The notes beneath the pieces were generated by a model. It saw only the letters and a list, made by a program, of their open reading frames with translations. It was not told the origin of the DNA and did not search any database. A stretch of DNA of 64,000 bases from Methylobacterium nonmethylotrophicum (GTDB taxonomy: Bacteria > Pseudomonadota > Alphaproteobacteria > Rhizobiales > Beijerinckiaceae): positions 62,001 through 126,000 of the forward strand of contig NZ_SRLB01000014.1 of the NCBI RefSeq assembly GCF_004745635.1, given 5' to 3'. The translations under genes and the position numbers were made by a program. Below, piece after piece: positions 25,532 through 34,323 of the stretch. Positions within the stretch are counted from its first letter, which is position 1; each line of letters begins with the position of its first letter.

Positions 25532-27085
25532 ATGCTCAAGACGATTCTGGCCGGCACCGTGCTCTCCCTGGCGCTCGCCGGCGGAGCCCTCGCGCAAGGC
25601 ACGCCGAAGCCCGGCGGCACCGCCAACGCGGTGATCCAGCCCGAGCCGCCCGGCCTGATGCTGGCGATGGTGCAGAACGGCCCGACCCAGATGGTGGCCG
25701 GCAACATCTACGAGGGCCTGCTGCGCTACGACGCCGCCCTCAAGCCCCTGCCCGGCCTCGCCGAGAGCTGGAGCATGAGCGACGACGGCAAGACCTACAC
25801 CTTCAGGCTCGTCAAGAACGCCACTTGGCACGACGGCAAGCCGTTCACCGCCGACGACGTGATCTTCTCGGTCGAGCTGCTGCGCCAGACCCATGCCCGC
25901 GCCCGCGGCAACCTCACCCGGGTGGCGGGGGTGACGGCGCCCGATCCCACCACCGTGGTGTTCACCCTCTCCGAGCCGTTCGGGCCGTTCCTCGGCATCT
26001 TCGAGGTCGGCTCGCTGCCGATGGTGCCCAAGCACGTCTATGCCGGGACCGACTACAAGACCAACCCGGCCAACAACACGCCGATCGGCACCGGCCCCTA
26101 TATGTTCAAGGAGTGGAAGAAGGGCTCCTACATCCGGCTCGTGAAGAACCCGAACTACCACGTCGCCGGCAAGCCCTACCTCGACGAGATCTACTGGCAC
26201 GTGATCCCCGACGCCGCCGCCCGGGCGGTGGCGTTCGAGACCGGCAAGGTCGACATCCTGCCGGGCGGCTCGGTCGAGAACTTCGACGTGCCGCGCCTGT
26301 CGCAGATCAAGGGCGCCTGCTCGACGACGAAGGGCTGGGAGTTCTTCAGCCCACATTCCTGGCTCTGGCTCAACAACCGCAAGGGCCCGATGGCCAACAA
26401 GGCCTTCCGCCAGGCGGTGTCCTACGCCCTCGACCGCGACTTCGCCCGCGACGTGGTCTGGAACGGGCTGGGCAAGCCGGCGACCGGCCCGTTCTCCTCC
26501 ACCGTGCGCTACCACGACCCGAAGGCCGCGAAGTACACCTACGATCCGGCCAAGGCCAAGGCGCTCCTGAAGGAGGCCGGCTACAAGGGCGAGACCGTGC
26601 GCCTCCTGCCGCTCCCCTATGGCGAGACCTGGCAGCGCTGGGCCGAGGCCGTGAAGCAGAATCTCGAGGATGTCGGCATCAAGGTCGAGCTGGTCGCCAC
26701 CGACGTCGCCGGCTGGAACCAGAAGACGTCCGAGTGGGACTACGACATCGCCTTCACCTACCTCTACCAATATGGCGACCCCGCCTTGGGGGTCGGGCGC
26801 AACTACGTCTCGTCGCAGATCGCCAAGGGCTCGCCGTTCAACAACGTCGAGGGCTATTCCAACCCGAGCGTCGACGAGGCCTTCGCGAAGGGTGCGATCG
26901 CGGTCGGCGATGCCGAGCGCCGGCCGATCTACGAGGCGGTGCAGAGGACGCTGGTCGAGGACGCGCCGGTGGCCTGGCTCCTCGAACTGCAGTTTCCCAC
27001 CATCACTCGCTGCAAGATCCACGACCTCGTCACCACCGGCATCGGCGTCAATGACGGCTTCCGCGATGCCTGGATCGAGCGCTGA
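25532..27085 (+). CDS. Dpp/Opp-type ABC transporter substrate-binding protein
   Basis: A 517-residue periplasmic protein of the SBP_bac_5 family. Residues 1-21 are a signal peptide (LKTILAGTVLSLALAGGALAQ); then come the family markers TYTFRLVKNATWHDGKPFTADDV and IGTGPYMFKEWKKGSYIRLVKN. ATG 25532 gives the signal peptide at the very N terminus; the upstream ATG at 25487 would add 15 charged residues and overlap the repeat. It heads the transporter genes and should capture a peptide, opine, glycoside or acyl-polyamine-like compound. Confidence 0.93.
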   Translation: MLKTILAGTVLSLALAGGALAQGTPKPGGTANAVIQPEPPGLMLAMVQNGPTQMVAGNIYEGLLRYDAALKPLPGLAESWSMSDDGKTYTFRLVKNATWHDGKPFTADDVIFSVELLRQTHARARGNLTRVAGVTAPDPTTVVFTLSEPFGPFLGIFEVGSLPMVPKHVYAGTDYKTNPANNTPIGTGPYMFKEWKKGSYIRLVKNPNYHVAGKPYLDEIYWHVIPDAAARAVAFETGKVDILPGGSVENFDVPRLSQIKGACSTTKGWEFFSPHSWLWLNNRKGPMANKAFRQAVSYALDRDFARDVVWNGLGKPATGPFSSTVRYHDPKAAKYTYDPAKAKALLKEAGYKGETVRLLPLPYGETWQRWAEAVKQNLEDVGIKVELVATDVAGWNQKTSEWDYDIAFTYLYQYGDPALGVGRNYVSSQIAKGSPFNNVEGYSNPSVDEAFAKGAIAVGDAERRPIYEAVQRTLVEDAPVAWLLELQFPTITRCKIHDLVTTGIGVNDGFRDAWIER

Positions 27086-27094
27086 GGTCGGGGC

Positions 27095-28066
27095 ATGGCG
27101 GGCTTTCTCGCGCGGCGGTTGGGGAAGGGCATCCTGGTGCTCCTCGCCATCGTGGTCCTGAACTTCTTCCTGATCCGCCTCGCCCCCGGCGACCCGGCTT
27201 TGGTGATGGCCGGCGAGGCGGGGGCGGGCGACGAGGCCTTCATCGCCCAGCTCCGGGAAAAGTTCGCCCTCGATCAGCCGCTGCCGAGCCAGCTCGCCGC
27301 GTATCTCGGCAGCATCGTCCGGCTCGATCTCGGCTACTCGGTGCGCCAGCAGATGCCGGTGGCGACGCTGATCGGCGAGCGGCTGCCGGCGACGCTGCTG
27401 CTGACCGGCAGCGCCTTCCTGATCTCGCTCTCGCTCGGCGTGCTGCTCGGCTCGCTGGCCGCGCGCCGGGCCGGCACGCTGGCCGACACCGCGATCACCG
27501 GGACGGCGCTCCTGTTCTACGCCACGCCCCTGTTCTGGGTGTCGCTGATGGCGATCCTGCTGTTCTCGGTCCGGCTCGAATGGCTGCCGAGCTTCGGCTT
27601 CGAGACCGTGGGCGCGGGCTACACGGGCCTCGCCCGCGCCGCCGACATTGCCCGGCACCTGATCCTGCCGGCCATGACCCTCGGGCTGTTCTTCATGGCG
27701 GTCTATGTGCGGATGACCCGGTCCTCGATGCTCGAGGTCTCGCGCCTCGACTTCGTCAAGACCGCCCGGGCCAAGGGCCTGACCGAGGGGGTGGTCCAGC
27801 GCCGCCACATCCTGCGCAACGCGCTCCTGCCGGTGGTGACGCTGGCCGGCCTCCAGGCCGGGACGCTGGTCGGCGGCGCGGTGCTCACCGAGACGGTCTT
27901 CGCCTGGCCGGGGATCGGGCGGCTGATGTACGAGGCGCTGCTGCAGCGCGACTACAACCTGCTCCTCGGCGTCTTCGTGGTCTCCTCCGCGATGGTGCTG
28001 GTCTTCAACCTCGTCACCGACTTGGTCTACCGCGCGGTCGATCCCCGCATCGAGGTGGCGCGATGA
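27095..28066 (+). CDS. ABC transporter permease, DppB type
   Basis: A 323-residue inner-membrane permease with six hydrophobic segments. The N terminus FLARRLGKGILVLLAIVVLNFF and the QYxxxLxxLxG-like region (LPSQLAAYLGSIVRLDLGYS) are typical of DppB/OppB. The EAA coupling loop reads YVKTARAKGL-like (FVKTARAKGLTEGVVQRRHI) before RNALLPVVTLAG. It starts 9 bases after the binding-protein stop and overlaps the next permease by four bases. Confidence 0.94.
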   Translation: MAGFLARRLGKGILVLLAIVVLNFFLIRLAPGDPALVMAGEAGAGDEAFIAQLREKFALDQPLPSQLAAYLGSIVRLDLGYSVRQQMPVATLIGERLPATLLLTGSAFLISLSLGVLLGSLAARRAGTLADTAITGTALLFYATPLFWVSLMAILLFSVRLEWLPSFGFETVGAGYTGLARAADIARHLILPAMTLGLFFMAVYVRMTRSSMLEVSRLDFVKTARAKGLTEGVVQRRHILRNALLPVVTLAGLQAGTLVGGAVLTETVFAWPGIGRLMYEALLQRDYNLLLGVFVVSSAMVLVFNLVTDLVYRAVDPRIEVAR

Positions 28067-28941
28067 GCGACGCCGTCCCCCTGGCCGCCCCGGCCCGGTC
28101 GCGCCGCCGCGGGCCGCTCGCCGCCTTCCTGCGCCACCCGGGCGCGGTGATCGGCCTCGCGATCCTCACGCTCGTCGTCGCGGCGGCCCTCCTCGCGCCG
28201 GTGCTGTACCCGACCTCGCCCTGGCGCATGGTGCAGCGGCCCTTCGTGCCGCCCTTCACCCTCGATCGGGTGCCGCTGGGCACCGACGCGCTCGGGCGCG
28301 ACATCGCCGCCGGGCTGATGCACGGCGCCGGCGTCTCGCTCATCGTCGGCCTCGTCTCGACGCTCGCCGCTCTCGTCATCGGCGTGCCGCTCGGCGCGCT
28401 CGCCGGCTATCTCGGCGGCCGGGTGGACGATGCGCTGATGCGCTTCACCGAGTTGTTCCAGACCGTGCCGAGCTTCGCGCTGGCCATCGTGCTCGTCGCG
28501 ATCCTGCAGCCCTCGCTCTCCTCGATGATCCTCGCCATCGCGCTGGTCAGCTGGCCGCCGGTGACCCGGCTGGTGCGAGGCGAGGTGCTGTCCCTGCGCT
28601 CGCGCGAATACGTCCAGGCGGCGATCGTCACCGGTCAGACCACCTTCACCATCCTGCGGCGCGAGGTCCTGCCCAACACCCTCTCGCCGATCGTGGTCCT
28701 GGCCTCGCTGATGGTCGCGACCGCGATCCTGCTCGAATCCTCGCTCTCCTTCCTCGGCCTCGGCGACCCGAACCGGATGTCCTGGGGCTTCATGGTCGGG
28801 GCCGGCCGCACCGTCATCCGGCAGGCCTGGTGGATCACCGCCTTCCCGGGGGTGGTGATCCTGCTCACCGTGCTCGCCCTCAACCTGATCGGGGAGGGGC
28901 TGAACGACGCCCTCAACCCGCGCCTGTCCCGGGAGCGCTGA
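28063..28941 (+). CDS. ABC transporter permease, DppC type
   Basis: A 292-residue inner-membrane permease. LGTDALGRDIAAGLMHGAGVSLIVGL near residue 75 and the coupling loop EYVQAAIVTGQTTFTILRRE followed by VLPNTLSPIVVLAS are DppC/OppC signatures, as is FLGLGDPNRMSWGFMV. ATG 28063 overlaps the DppB-type stop by ATGA, so the two permeases are translationally coupled. It ends one base before the ATPase start region. Confidence 0.94.
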   Translation: MSDAVPLAAPARSRRRGPLAAFLRHPGAVIGLAILTLVVAAALLAPVLYPTSPWRMVQRPFVPPFTLDRVPLGTDALGRDIAAGLMHGAGVSLIVGLVSTLAALVIGVPLGALAGYLGGRVDDALMRFTELFQTVPSFALAIVLVAILQPSLSSMILAIALVSWPPVTRLVRGEVLSLRSREYVQAAIVTGQTTFTILRREVLPNTLSPIVVLASLMVATAILLESSLSFLGLGDPNRMSWGFMVGAGRTVIRQAWWITAFPGVVILLTVLALNLIGEGLNDALNPRLSRER

Positions 28942-28942
28942 G

Positions 28943-30562
28943 ATGGACGCCGATTCCAGGCGGGTCGCCGTCTCGGTCCGCAACCTGAGCCTCGCCCTGC
29001 CGGAGGGCGGCGACCGGGCGAACGCCGTCGACGGCGTGTCGTTCGACCTCGTCGCCGGCGAGATCCTGTGCCTCGTCGGCGAGTCGGGCTCCGGCAAGTC
29101 GATGTGCGCCCACGCCCTGATGGGCCTGCTGCCGAAGGCGGTGCGGCCGGTCTCCGGCACGATCCGCCTCGGCGACACCGACCTGCTCGCTCAGGACGAC
29201 GCGGCCTGGCGCGACACCCGCGGCCGGCGGATCGCGATGATCTTCCAGGAGCCGATGACGGCGCTCAACCCGCTGATGCGGATCGGCGACCAGATGGCCG
29301 AGATGTTCGAGGCCCACGGGCAGCTCACCCCCAAGGAGCGCCGCGCCCGCGCGGTGGCGCTCGCCGGCGAGGTCGGGCTGCCGAACCCGGAGCAGATCGT
29401 CCGCTCCTATCCGCACCAGCTCTCGGGCGGCCAGCGCCAGCGGGCGATGATCGCCATGGCGCTGGCGCTCGAACCCGCGGTGCTGGTCGCCGACGAGCCG
29501 ACGACGGCGCTGGACGTCACGACCCAGGCCCAGATCCTCAAGCTGATCCGCGACCTGCAGCGGCGCCGCACCATGGCGGTCCTGTTCATCACCCACGATT
29601 TCGGCGTGGTGGCGGAGATCGCCGACCGGGTGCTGGTGCTCCGACACGGCCGGGTGGTGGAGGAAGGCCCGGCGAGCACGGTGCTCGGCCGGCCGCAGGC
29701 GCCCTACACCCGCACGCTGCTTGCCGCGGTGCCGACCATGGACCCGCCGACCCGCCCTCCCCTCGCGGGCCCGAAGGCGGTCGAGGTGGTGGGATTGCAG
29801 AAGACCTACGTCACCGGCGGCGGGCTGTGGCGGGCGCCGCGGCGCACGGCGGCGGCGCGGGACGTGGCCTTCGCGCTCCATCGCGGCGAGACGCTGGGCC
29901 TCGTCGGCGAGTCGGGCTCGGGGAAATCCTCCGTCGCCCGCCTCGTCATGCGGCTGATCGAGCCTGATGCCGGCCATGTGCGCCTCGGCGACACCGACCT
30001 GACGCGGCTGAAGGGCGAGGCCTTGCGCCAGGCCCGCAGCCGCATCCAGATGGTGTTTCAGGACCCCTTCGCCTCGCTCAACCCGCGCCGCAGCGTCGGG
30101 CGCATCATCGCCGACGGGCCGGTGGCGCACGGGGTGCCCCCGACGGAGGCGATGGAGCGGGCGCGCCGGCTCCTCGATCTCGTCGGCCTCGACGCCAAGG
30201 CGCTCGAGCGCTTCCCGCACGAATTCTCCGGCGGCCAGCGCCAGCGCATCGGCATCGCCCGGGCGCTCGCCCTCGAGCCCGAGGTGCTGGTCGCCGACGA
30301 GGCGGTCTCGGCCCTCGACGTCTCGGTCCAGGCGCAGGTGCTGGCGCTCCTCGAGGACCTGAAGGCGCGGCTCGGCCTGTCGATGCTGTTCATCACCCAC
30401 GATCTTCGGGTCGCGGCGCAGATCTGCGACCGGATCGCGGTGATGCGCCAGGGCGAGATCGTCGAGCTCAAGACCGCGAGCGCGCTCTTCGCCAATCCCG
30501 AGCATCCGTACACCCGCGCGCTCCTCGAGGCGGTGCCGGGCCGGGTGCGCCAGGCGGCGTGA
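28943..30562 (+). CDS. Fused dual ABC ATPase (DppD-DppF in one chain)
   Basis: A 539-residue protein carrying two complete ABC domains, as in GsiA. The first has Walker A GESGSGKS at 46-53, LSGGQRQR at 160-167 and VLVADEPTTALD. The second has Walker A GESGSGKS at 322-329, SGGQRQR at 429-435 and VLVADEAVSALD, where the usual Pro-Thr after Glu is replaced by AV. Each half ends with the oligopeptide-transporter extension (PQAPYTRTLL, PEHPYTRALLEAV). It powers the two permeases just upstream. Having both ATPases in one chain guarantees heterodimer-like pairing. Confidence 0.94.
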   Translation: MDADSRRVAVSVRNLSLALPEGGDRANAVDGVSFDLVAGEILCLVGESGSGKSMCAHALMGLLPKAVRPVSGTIRLGDTDLLAQDDAAWRDTRGRRIAMIFQEPMTALNPLMRIGDQMAEMFEAHGQLTPKERRARAVALAGEVGLPNPEQIVRSYPHQLSGGQRQRAMIAMALALEPAVLVADEPTTALDVTTQAQILKLIRDLQRRRTMAVLFITHDFGVVAEIADRVLVLRHGRVVEEGPASTVLGRPQAPYTRTLLAAVPTMDPPTRPPLAGPKAVEVVGLQKTYVTGGGLWRAPRRTAAARDVAFALHRGETLGLVGESGSGKSSVARLVMRLIEPDAGHVRLGDTDLTRLKGEALRQARSRIQMVFQDPFASLNPRRSVGRIIADGPVAHGVPPTEAMERARRLLDLVGLDAKALERFPHEFSGGQRQRIGIARALALEPEVLVADEAVSALDVSVQAQVLALLEDLKARLGLSMLFITHDLRVAAQICDRIAVMRQGEIVELKTASALFANPEHPYTRALLEAVPGRVRQAA

Positions 30563-30595
30563 GAGTGTCCAAGAATACGCTTTTCCAACCACACA

Positions 30596-30734
30596 CCTCA
30601 TCCTGAGGCGTGAGTCGATCGCAGATCGACTCACCTCGAAGGAAGGCTCCGGAAGTCCCTGCGCTCCCTGGAGCCCTCCTTCGAGGCTGCCGCACGCGGC
30701 GCGATCTTCGATCGCCGGTCACCTCAGGATGAGG
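30596..30734. repeat. Dispersed repeat element, family A (copy A2)
   Basis: About 139 bp with ends CCTCATCCTGAGGCG and CACCTCAGGATGAGG and the shared core CCTGGAGCCCTCCTTCGAGG. Relative to A1 it carries extra small palindromes (GAGTCGATCGCAGATCGACTC and GCGATCTTCGATCGC). It fills most of the 238-base gap before the dehydrogenase gene. Confidence 0.85.
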
Positions 30735-30800
30735 TCGCGGGTGGGATGCGCCGCCGATCTTCGCCTCGTCGATAGTTCATCTGCTCGAACAGGCCTGAGA

Positions 30801-31742
30801 ATGAACCGCCTGCCCTGCGTGCTGCTCAGCACCACCACCGACCTGCGCGGGCTGTTCGGCGCGGCGCTGGACACGATCGCCGACCGCGTCGAGATCCTGG
30901 ACCATCCGGCGGAGAACCCCGAGCGGGTGCGCCTCGCCCTCGGCTGGCGTCCGCCCGCCGACGCGCTGGCGCGCTATCCCAATCTCGGCGCCCTGTGCTC
31001 GATCGCCGCCGGCGTCGACAACCTGCTGGCCTGCCCCGGGCGACCGCCCGACCTTCCGGTGGTGCGGGTGGTCGATCCCGACCAGGCCCGGGCGATGGCG
31101 GGCTTCGTGCTCTGGCAGGTCATCGGCCATCAGCGGCGCTTCCAGGCCTATGCCGACAACCAGCGCGACCGGGTCTGGCGCCGCCTCTACCCGCGCGACG
31201 CGAGCGCGGTGCCGGTCGGGCTGCTCGGCTACGGCCAGATCGGCCGCCGGGTCGCGGCCGACCTCGCGCGCCTGGGCTTTCCGGTCCGGGCCTGGAGCCG
31301 GACGCCGCAAGTGCCCGATCCCGGGGTGATCCACCATCACGGACCGGACGGGCTCGCGGCGATGCTGCCTGAGAGCGAGGTGCTGGTGAACCTGCTGCCG
31401 CTGACGCCGCAGACCCGGGGCCTCCTCGATGCCCGGCTCCTCGCGCGCCTGCGCCCGGGCGGCTACTTGGTCCAGGTCGGCCGCGGCGAGCACCTGGTCG
31501 AGGCCGACCTTCTCGCGGCGCTCGAGTCCGGCCACCTCGCGGGCGCCGCCCTCGACGTGTTCGCGACCGAGCCGCTGCCGGCCTCGCACCCGTTCTGGGA
31601 CCACCCGGCGATCCGCATCACCCCGCACGAGGCCTGCGAGGCGAGCCCCCAGGCGGTCGCCCGCACGCTGCTGGCCGCGGCCGAGGCTTTGCGCGAGGGA
31701 CGGGTGCCGCCGGGGACGGTGGATGCGGGCCGTGGTTATTGA
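30801..31742 (+). CDS. D-2-hydroxyacid dehydrogenase, GhrA-like
   Basis: A 313-residue NAD(P)H-dependent reductase of glyoxylate, hydroxypyruvate or a related 2-oxo acid. The nucleotide-binding loop is GLLGYGQIGRRVA; the active-site set is R in LVQVGRGEHLVEADL, E in DVFATEPLP and H in ITPHEACEA. The short form with AMAGFVLWQVIGHQR resembles GhrA rather than PGDH. ATG 30801 is preferred over an in-frame ATG at 30729 that lies in the A2 repeat. It is likely the last step of the locus starting with the aldolase, perhaps reducing an oxo acid released from the imported substrate. Confidence 0.9.
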   Translation: MNRLPCVLLSTTTDLRGLFGAALDTIADRVEILDHPAENPERVRLALGWRPPADALARYPNLGALCSIAAGVDNLLACPGRPPDLPVVRVVDPDQARAMAGFVLWQVIGHQRRFQAYADNQRDRVWRRLYPRDASAVPVGLLGYGQIGRRVAADLARLGFPVRAWSRTPQVPDPGVIHHHGPDGLAAMLPESEVLVNLLPLTPQTRGLLDARLLARLRPGGYLVQVGRGEHLVEADLLAALESGHLAGAALDVFATEPLPASHPFWDHPAIRITPHEACEASPQAVARTLLAAAEALREGRVPPGTVDAGRGY

Positions 31743-31783
31743 GAGCCTGTTTGATTTGGTTTCCATGCTCGTCCCACCCACAA

Positions 31784-31900
31784 CCTCATCCTGAGGTGCC
31801 GCGTAGCGGCCTCGAAGGAGGGTTCCAGGGATCCCGGCGATTTCTGGAGCCCTCCTTCGAGGTCAGTCGATCAAAGATCGACCAACACCTCAGGATGAGG
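31784..31900. repeat. Dispersed repeat element, family A (copy A3)
   Basis: About 117 bp with ends CCTCATCCTGAGGTGC and CACCTCAGGATGAGG and the core TTCTGGAGCCCTCCTTCGAGG. It includes GGTCAGTCGATCAAAGATCG, an inner palindrome shared in part with A4. Confidence 0.85.
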
Positions 31901-32003
31901 TCGAGGATCGGATCGAAGAGGCGCCGGCGATACTGGCTCCATAGGTCAAACAGATTCTGATAAATTATCTGCTTTCTTTGCTACAATTCGAGTAGAGCGC
32001 GGG

Positions 32004-32029
32004 ATCCCTCTCCCACACGGGAGAGGGGG
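32004..32029. repeat. Half element of family C (copy C3)
   Basis: ATCCCTCTCCCACACGGGAG followed by AGGGGG is the right-hand hairpin of the C2 element at 38026 without its partner end, so it is a solitary half. Confidence 0.65.
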
Positions 32030-32094
32030 ACGCGCTTGATACTGTTTCGACTGAGTCGGGCGGAAACCGCGTGACAGCCCACGGCGTGCGGATT

Positions 32095-32245
32095 GCAACG
32101 CTTCTTCCGTTGCGGTACTGAACCGCTTGACCGGGACCGGACCCGGCAGGAGGGCGAGCCATGGAATCCATCCATGCCCGCCCCGTCCTCTGACGGGGCA
32201 CCAACGCGAGGCTCCCCGCATGTGCGGCGGACCGGCGTTCTGACG
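32095..32245 (+). promoter_or_regulatory. Structured leader upstream of rtcB
   Basis: Three stems can be drawn: GCAACG/CGTTGC at 32095-32113; GCCCCGTC/GACGGGGC with loop CTCT at 32180-32199; and AACGC/GCGTT from about 32203 enclosing CCGCA/TGCGG. They lie 75 to 225 bases before the rtcB ATG and match no riboswitch class I know. They could be an untranslated leader or simply GC-rich sequence. Confidence 0.35.
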
Positions 32246-32319
32246 CAGCGAGGCGGCTCGTCCGTCCGCTGAGGCTCGTCTTCGGCCGCTCCGCGCGGCC
32301 TTCGGAACACACATCCCTC

Positions 32320-33537
32320 ATGGGCAATCCCATCATCGCCACGCGCGCCCCCGGCGTTCGCGTGGTCGCCTCCGCCTCGACCTGGATCGAGGGCGAGGCG
32401 CTGCGCCAGCTCGACGAGACCGGCGCGTTGCCCGGCATGCGCGAGACCGTCGGCATGCCGGACCTTCACCCCGGCAAGAACGGGCCGGTCGGGGCGGCCT
32501 TCCTGTCGGAGGGGCTGATCCGGCCCGCCCTGGTCGGCTCCGACATCGGCTGCGGCATGGCTTTGTGGCAGACCGACCTGCCCCTTCGCCGGGCCGATCC
32601 GGAGCGGATCGCCGCCCGGTTCGACGGGCTCGACGCCCCCTGGGACGGCGACGTCGCCGGCTGGCTCGGCCAACACGGCGTGGCGGCCACGCCCTTCGAT
32701 GCCTCCCTCGGCACGGTCGGGCACGGCAACCACTTCCTGGAGGTGCAGGCCGTCGCGGAGATCCGCGATCCTGCGGCGGCGGCGCGGATCGGGCTCGATC
32801 CGGCCCGCGTCGCGCTCCTGGTCCATACCGGCAGCCGGGGCCTCGGCGAGTCGATCCTGCGGGCCCATGCCGAGCGGCACGGAGCCTCGCCCCTTAGGGC
32901 CGACACGCCGGAAGCCGATGCCTACCTGGCGGCGCACGACGCGGCGGTCGGATGGGCCCGGGCCAACCGCGACCTCGTCGCCCACCGGGCGCTCGCCGCC
33001 CTCGGGGCGGAGGGCCGGCTCCTGCTCGACCTCTGCCACAACGGCGTCACGCCGGTCGAGACGGGCGGGTGCCGCTGCCACCTCCACCGCAATGGCGCGG
33101 CCCCGGCCGATCGCGGGCCGGTGGTGGTGCCCGGCTCGCGCGGCGACGTGAGCGTCCTGGTCGAGCCGGTCCCGGACCGGACCGACACCCTCTGGTCGCT
33201 CGCCCACGGCGCCGGGCGCAAGCTCGGGCGGCACGAGGCGAAGGCCAAGCTCAAGGGCCGCCTGCGCCGGGAGGACCTGGCCCGCAATCCCTACGGGGGC
33301 GTGGTGGTGTGCGGGGACGAGCGGCTGCTCTGGGAGGAGGCACCGCCGGCCTACAAGCCGGCAGCCTCGGTGATCGGCGACCTGGAGGCCGCCGGGCTGG
33401 TCCGGACGGTCGCGGTGCTGCGGCCGCTCGTCACCTTCAAGTGCTCGCTCGACCCGGACGGCCCGGCCCGCGCCGACAAGCAGGCCCGCCTGCGCGAGCG
33501 CCGCGCCGCCCGCGCCATCAAGCATCGGGAGCGCTGA
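32320..33537 (+). CDS. RtcB-family RNA ligase, PrfH-associated (RtcB2)
   Basis: A 405-residue RNA ligase that joins 2',3'-cyclic phosphate (or 3'-phosphate) to 5'-OH ends using GTP and Mn2+. The metal site is present: D75 and C78 in SDIGCGM (74-80), H135 and H138 in GHGNHF, H169 in HTGSRG; the guanylylated histidine is H296 in SLAHGAGR. It is about as long as E. coli RtcB (408) but diverged, and belongs to the branch found beside prfH. The prfH start is 1 base after its stop. That branch is reported to reseal 16S rRNA cut at the decoding centre. Confidence 0.92.
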   Translation: MGNPIIATRAPGVRVVASASTWIEGEALRQLDETGALPGMRETVGMPDLHPGKNGPVGAAFLSEGLIRPALVGSDIGCGMALWQTDLPLRRADPERIAARFDGLDAPWDGDVAGWLGQHGVAATPFDASLGTVGHGNHFLEVQAVAEIRDPAAAARIGLDPARVALLVHTGSRGLGESILRAHAERHGASPLRADTPEADAYLAAHDAAVGWARANRDLVAHRALAALGAEGRLLLDLCHNGVTPVETGGCRCHLHRNGAAPADRGPVVVPGSRGDVSVLVEPVPDRTDTLWSLAHGAGRKLGRHEAKAKLKGRLRREDLARNPYGGVVVCGDERLLWEEAPPAYKPAASVIGDLEAAGLVRTVAVLRPLVTFKCSLDPDGPARADKQARLRERRAARAIKHRER

Positions 33538-33538
33538 G

Positions 33539-34171
33539 ATGGCGATCCTGCTGCATCTCAGCGCCGGGCGCGGCCCCGGCGAGTGCCAGCTCGCGGTCGC
33601 GGGCCTCTGCGCCGTGCTGCCGCGCGAGGCCGCGGCGGCGGGCCTCGGCGCCACCGTCCTGGAGACGAATCCGGGCGAGGCCGGCCCGCTCTCGGCCCTC
33701 GTCCAGGTCGAGGGCGAGGGCGCCGAGGCCTGGGCGCGGTCTTGGGAGGGCACCGTCCGGTGGACCTGTCCGAGCCCGCTCCGGCCCGGGCTCGGGCGCA
33801 AGAACTGGTTCGTCACCGTCGCCCGGGTGACGCCGCCCCGCCTCGAGGATCTGGGCGTGCGCGAGGCCGACCTGCACTGGGAGACCTTCCGGTCGTCCGG
33901 CCCGGGCGGCCAGCACGTCAACACCACCGACAGCGCGGTGCGGCTGCGCCACCGGCCGAGCGGCCTCGTCGTCACCTGCGCCACGGAGCGCAGCCAGCAC
34001 CGGAACCGGGCGCTCGCCCTGGCGCGGCTCAGGGTGGCGCTCGCCGCCCGGGCGGAGGCGCAGGCCGAAGCGGGGATGCGCGAGCGCTGGTCCCTGAACG
34101 GCGCCGTCGCCGACCGGGGCGGGCACGCGGTCCGCGCCTATGCGGGACGGCATTTCGAGCGGGTGCGCTGA
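33539..34171 (+). CDS. prfH: Peptide chain release factor H
   Basis: A 210-residue class I release-factor homologue lacking the codon-recognition domain. The catalytic GGQ is at residues 123-125 (SSGPGGQHVNTTDSAVRLRH), followed by GLVVTCATERSQHRNRALAL as in RF1/RF2. The N-terminal 90 residues replace domains 2/4 and end in RPGLGRKNWF, typical of PrfH. It hydrolyses peptidyl-tRNA on ribosomes whose 16S rRNA is damaged, freeing them for religation by the upstream RtcB. The two genes are separated by one base, so they are surely co-expressed. Confidence 0.94.
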   Translation: MAILLHLSAGRGPGECQLAVAGLCAVLPREAAAAGLGATVLETNPGEAGPLSALVQVEGEGAEAWARSWEGTVRWTCPSPLRPGLGRKNWFVTVARVTPPRLEDLGVREADLHWETFRSSGPGGQHVNTTDSAVRLRHRPSGLVVTCATERSQHRNRALALARLRVALAARAEAQAEAGMRERWSLNGAVADRGGHAVRAYAGRHFERVR

Positions 34172-34323
34172 GAGGCGCACGCTACCTCCCGTTAACCATC
34201 CGGCGCGCACTCTCCCGGCAGGGCCGCGGTATCGGCCCTGCGACCGTGCGGGCACGTGACTTCGTTTCGCCGTGTTGCGAGGTTAGGCTCAAACACGGTG
34301 GCTCAACCGAGGGGGGATGGGGC

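Larger units (their letters stand above)
31743..32319. other. 577-base gap before rtcB
   Basis: It holds a type A repeat (31784-31900), half of a C-type element (32004-32029) and then about 290 bases with several stable hairpins immediately ahead of rtcB. No reading frame looks coding. Confidence 0.6.

Noticed and set aside
25496..27808. 770-residue minus-strand frame
   Set aside because: Shadow of the Dpp-type binding protein and permease genes; Arg/Gly/His-rich with no domain.
28913..30634. 573-residue minus-strand frame opposite the dual ATPase
   Set aside because: Repeated Arg/Asp/His pattern mirrors the two repeated ATPase domains of the real gene.
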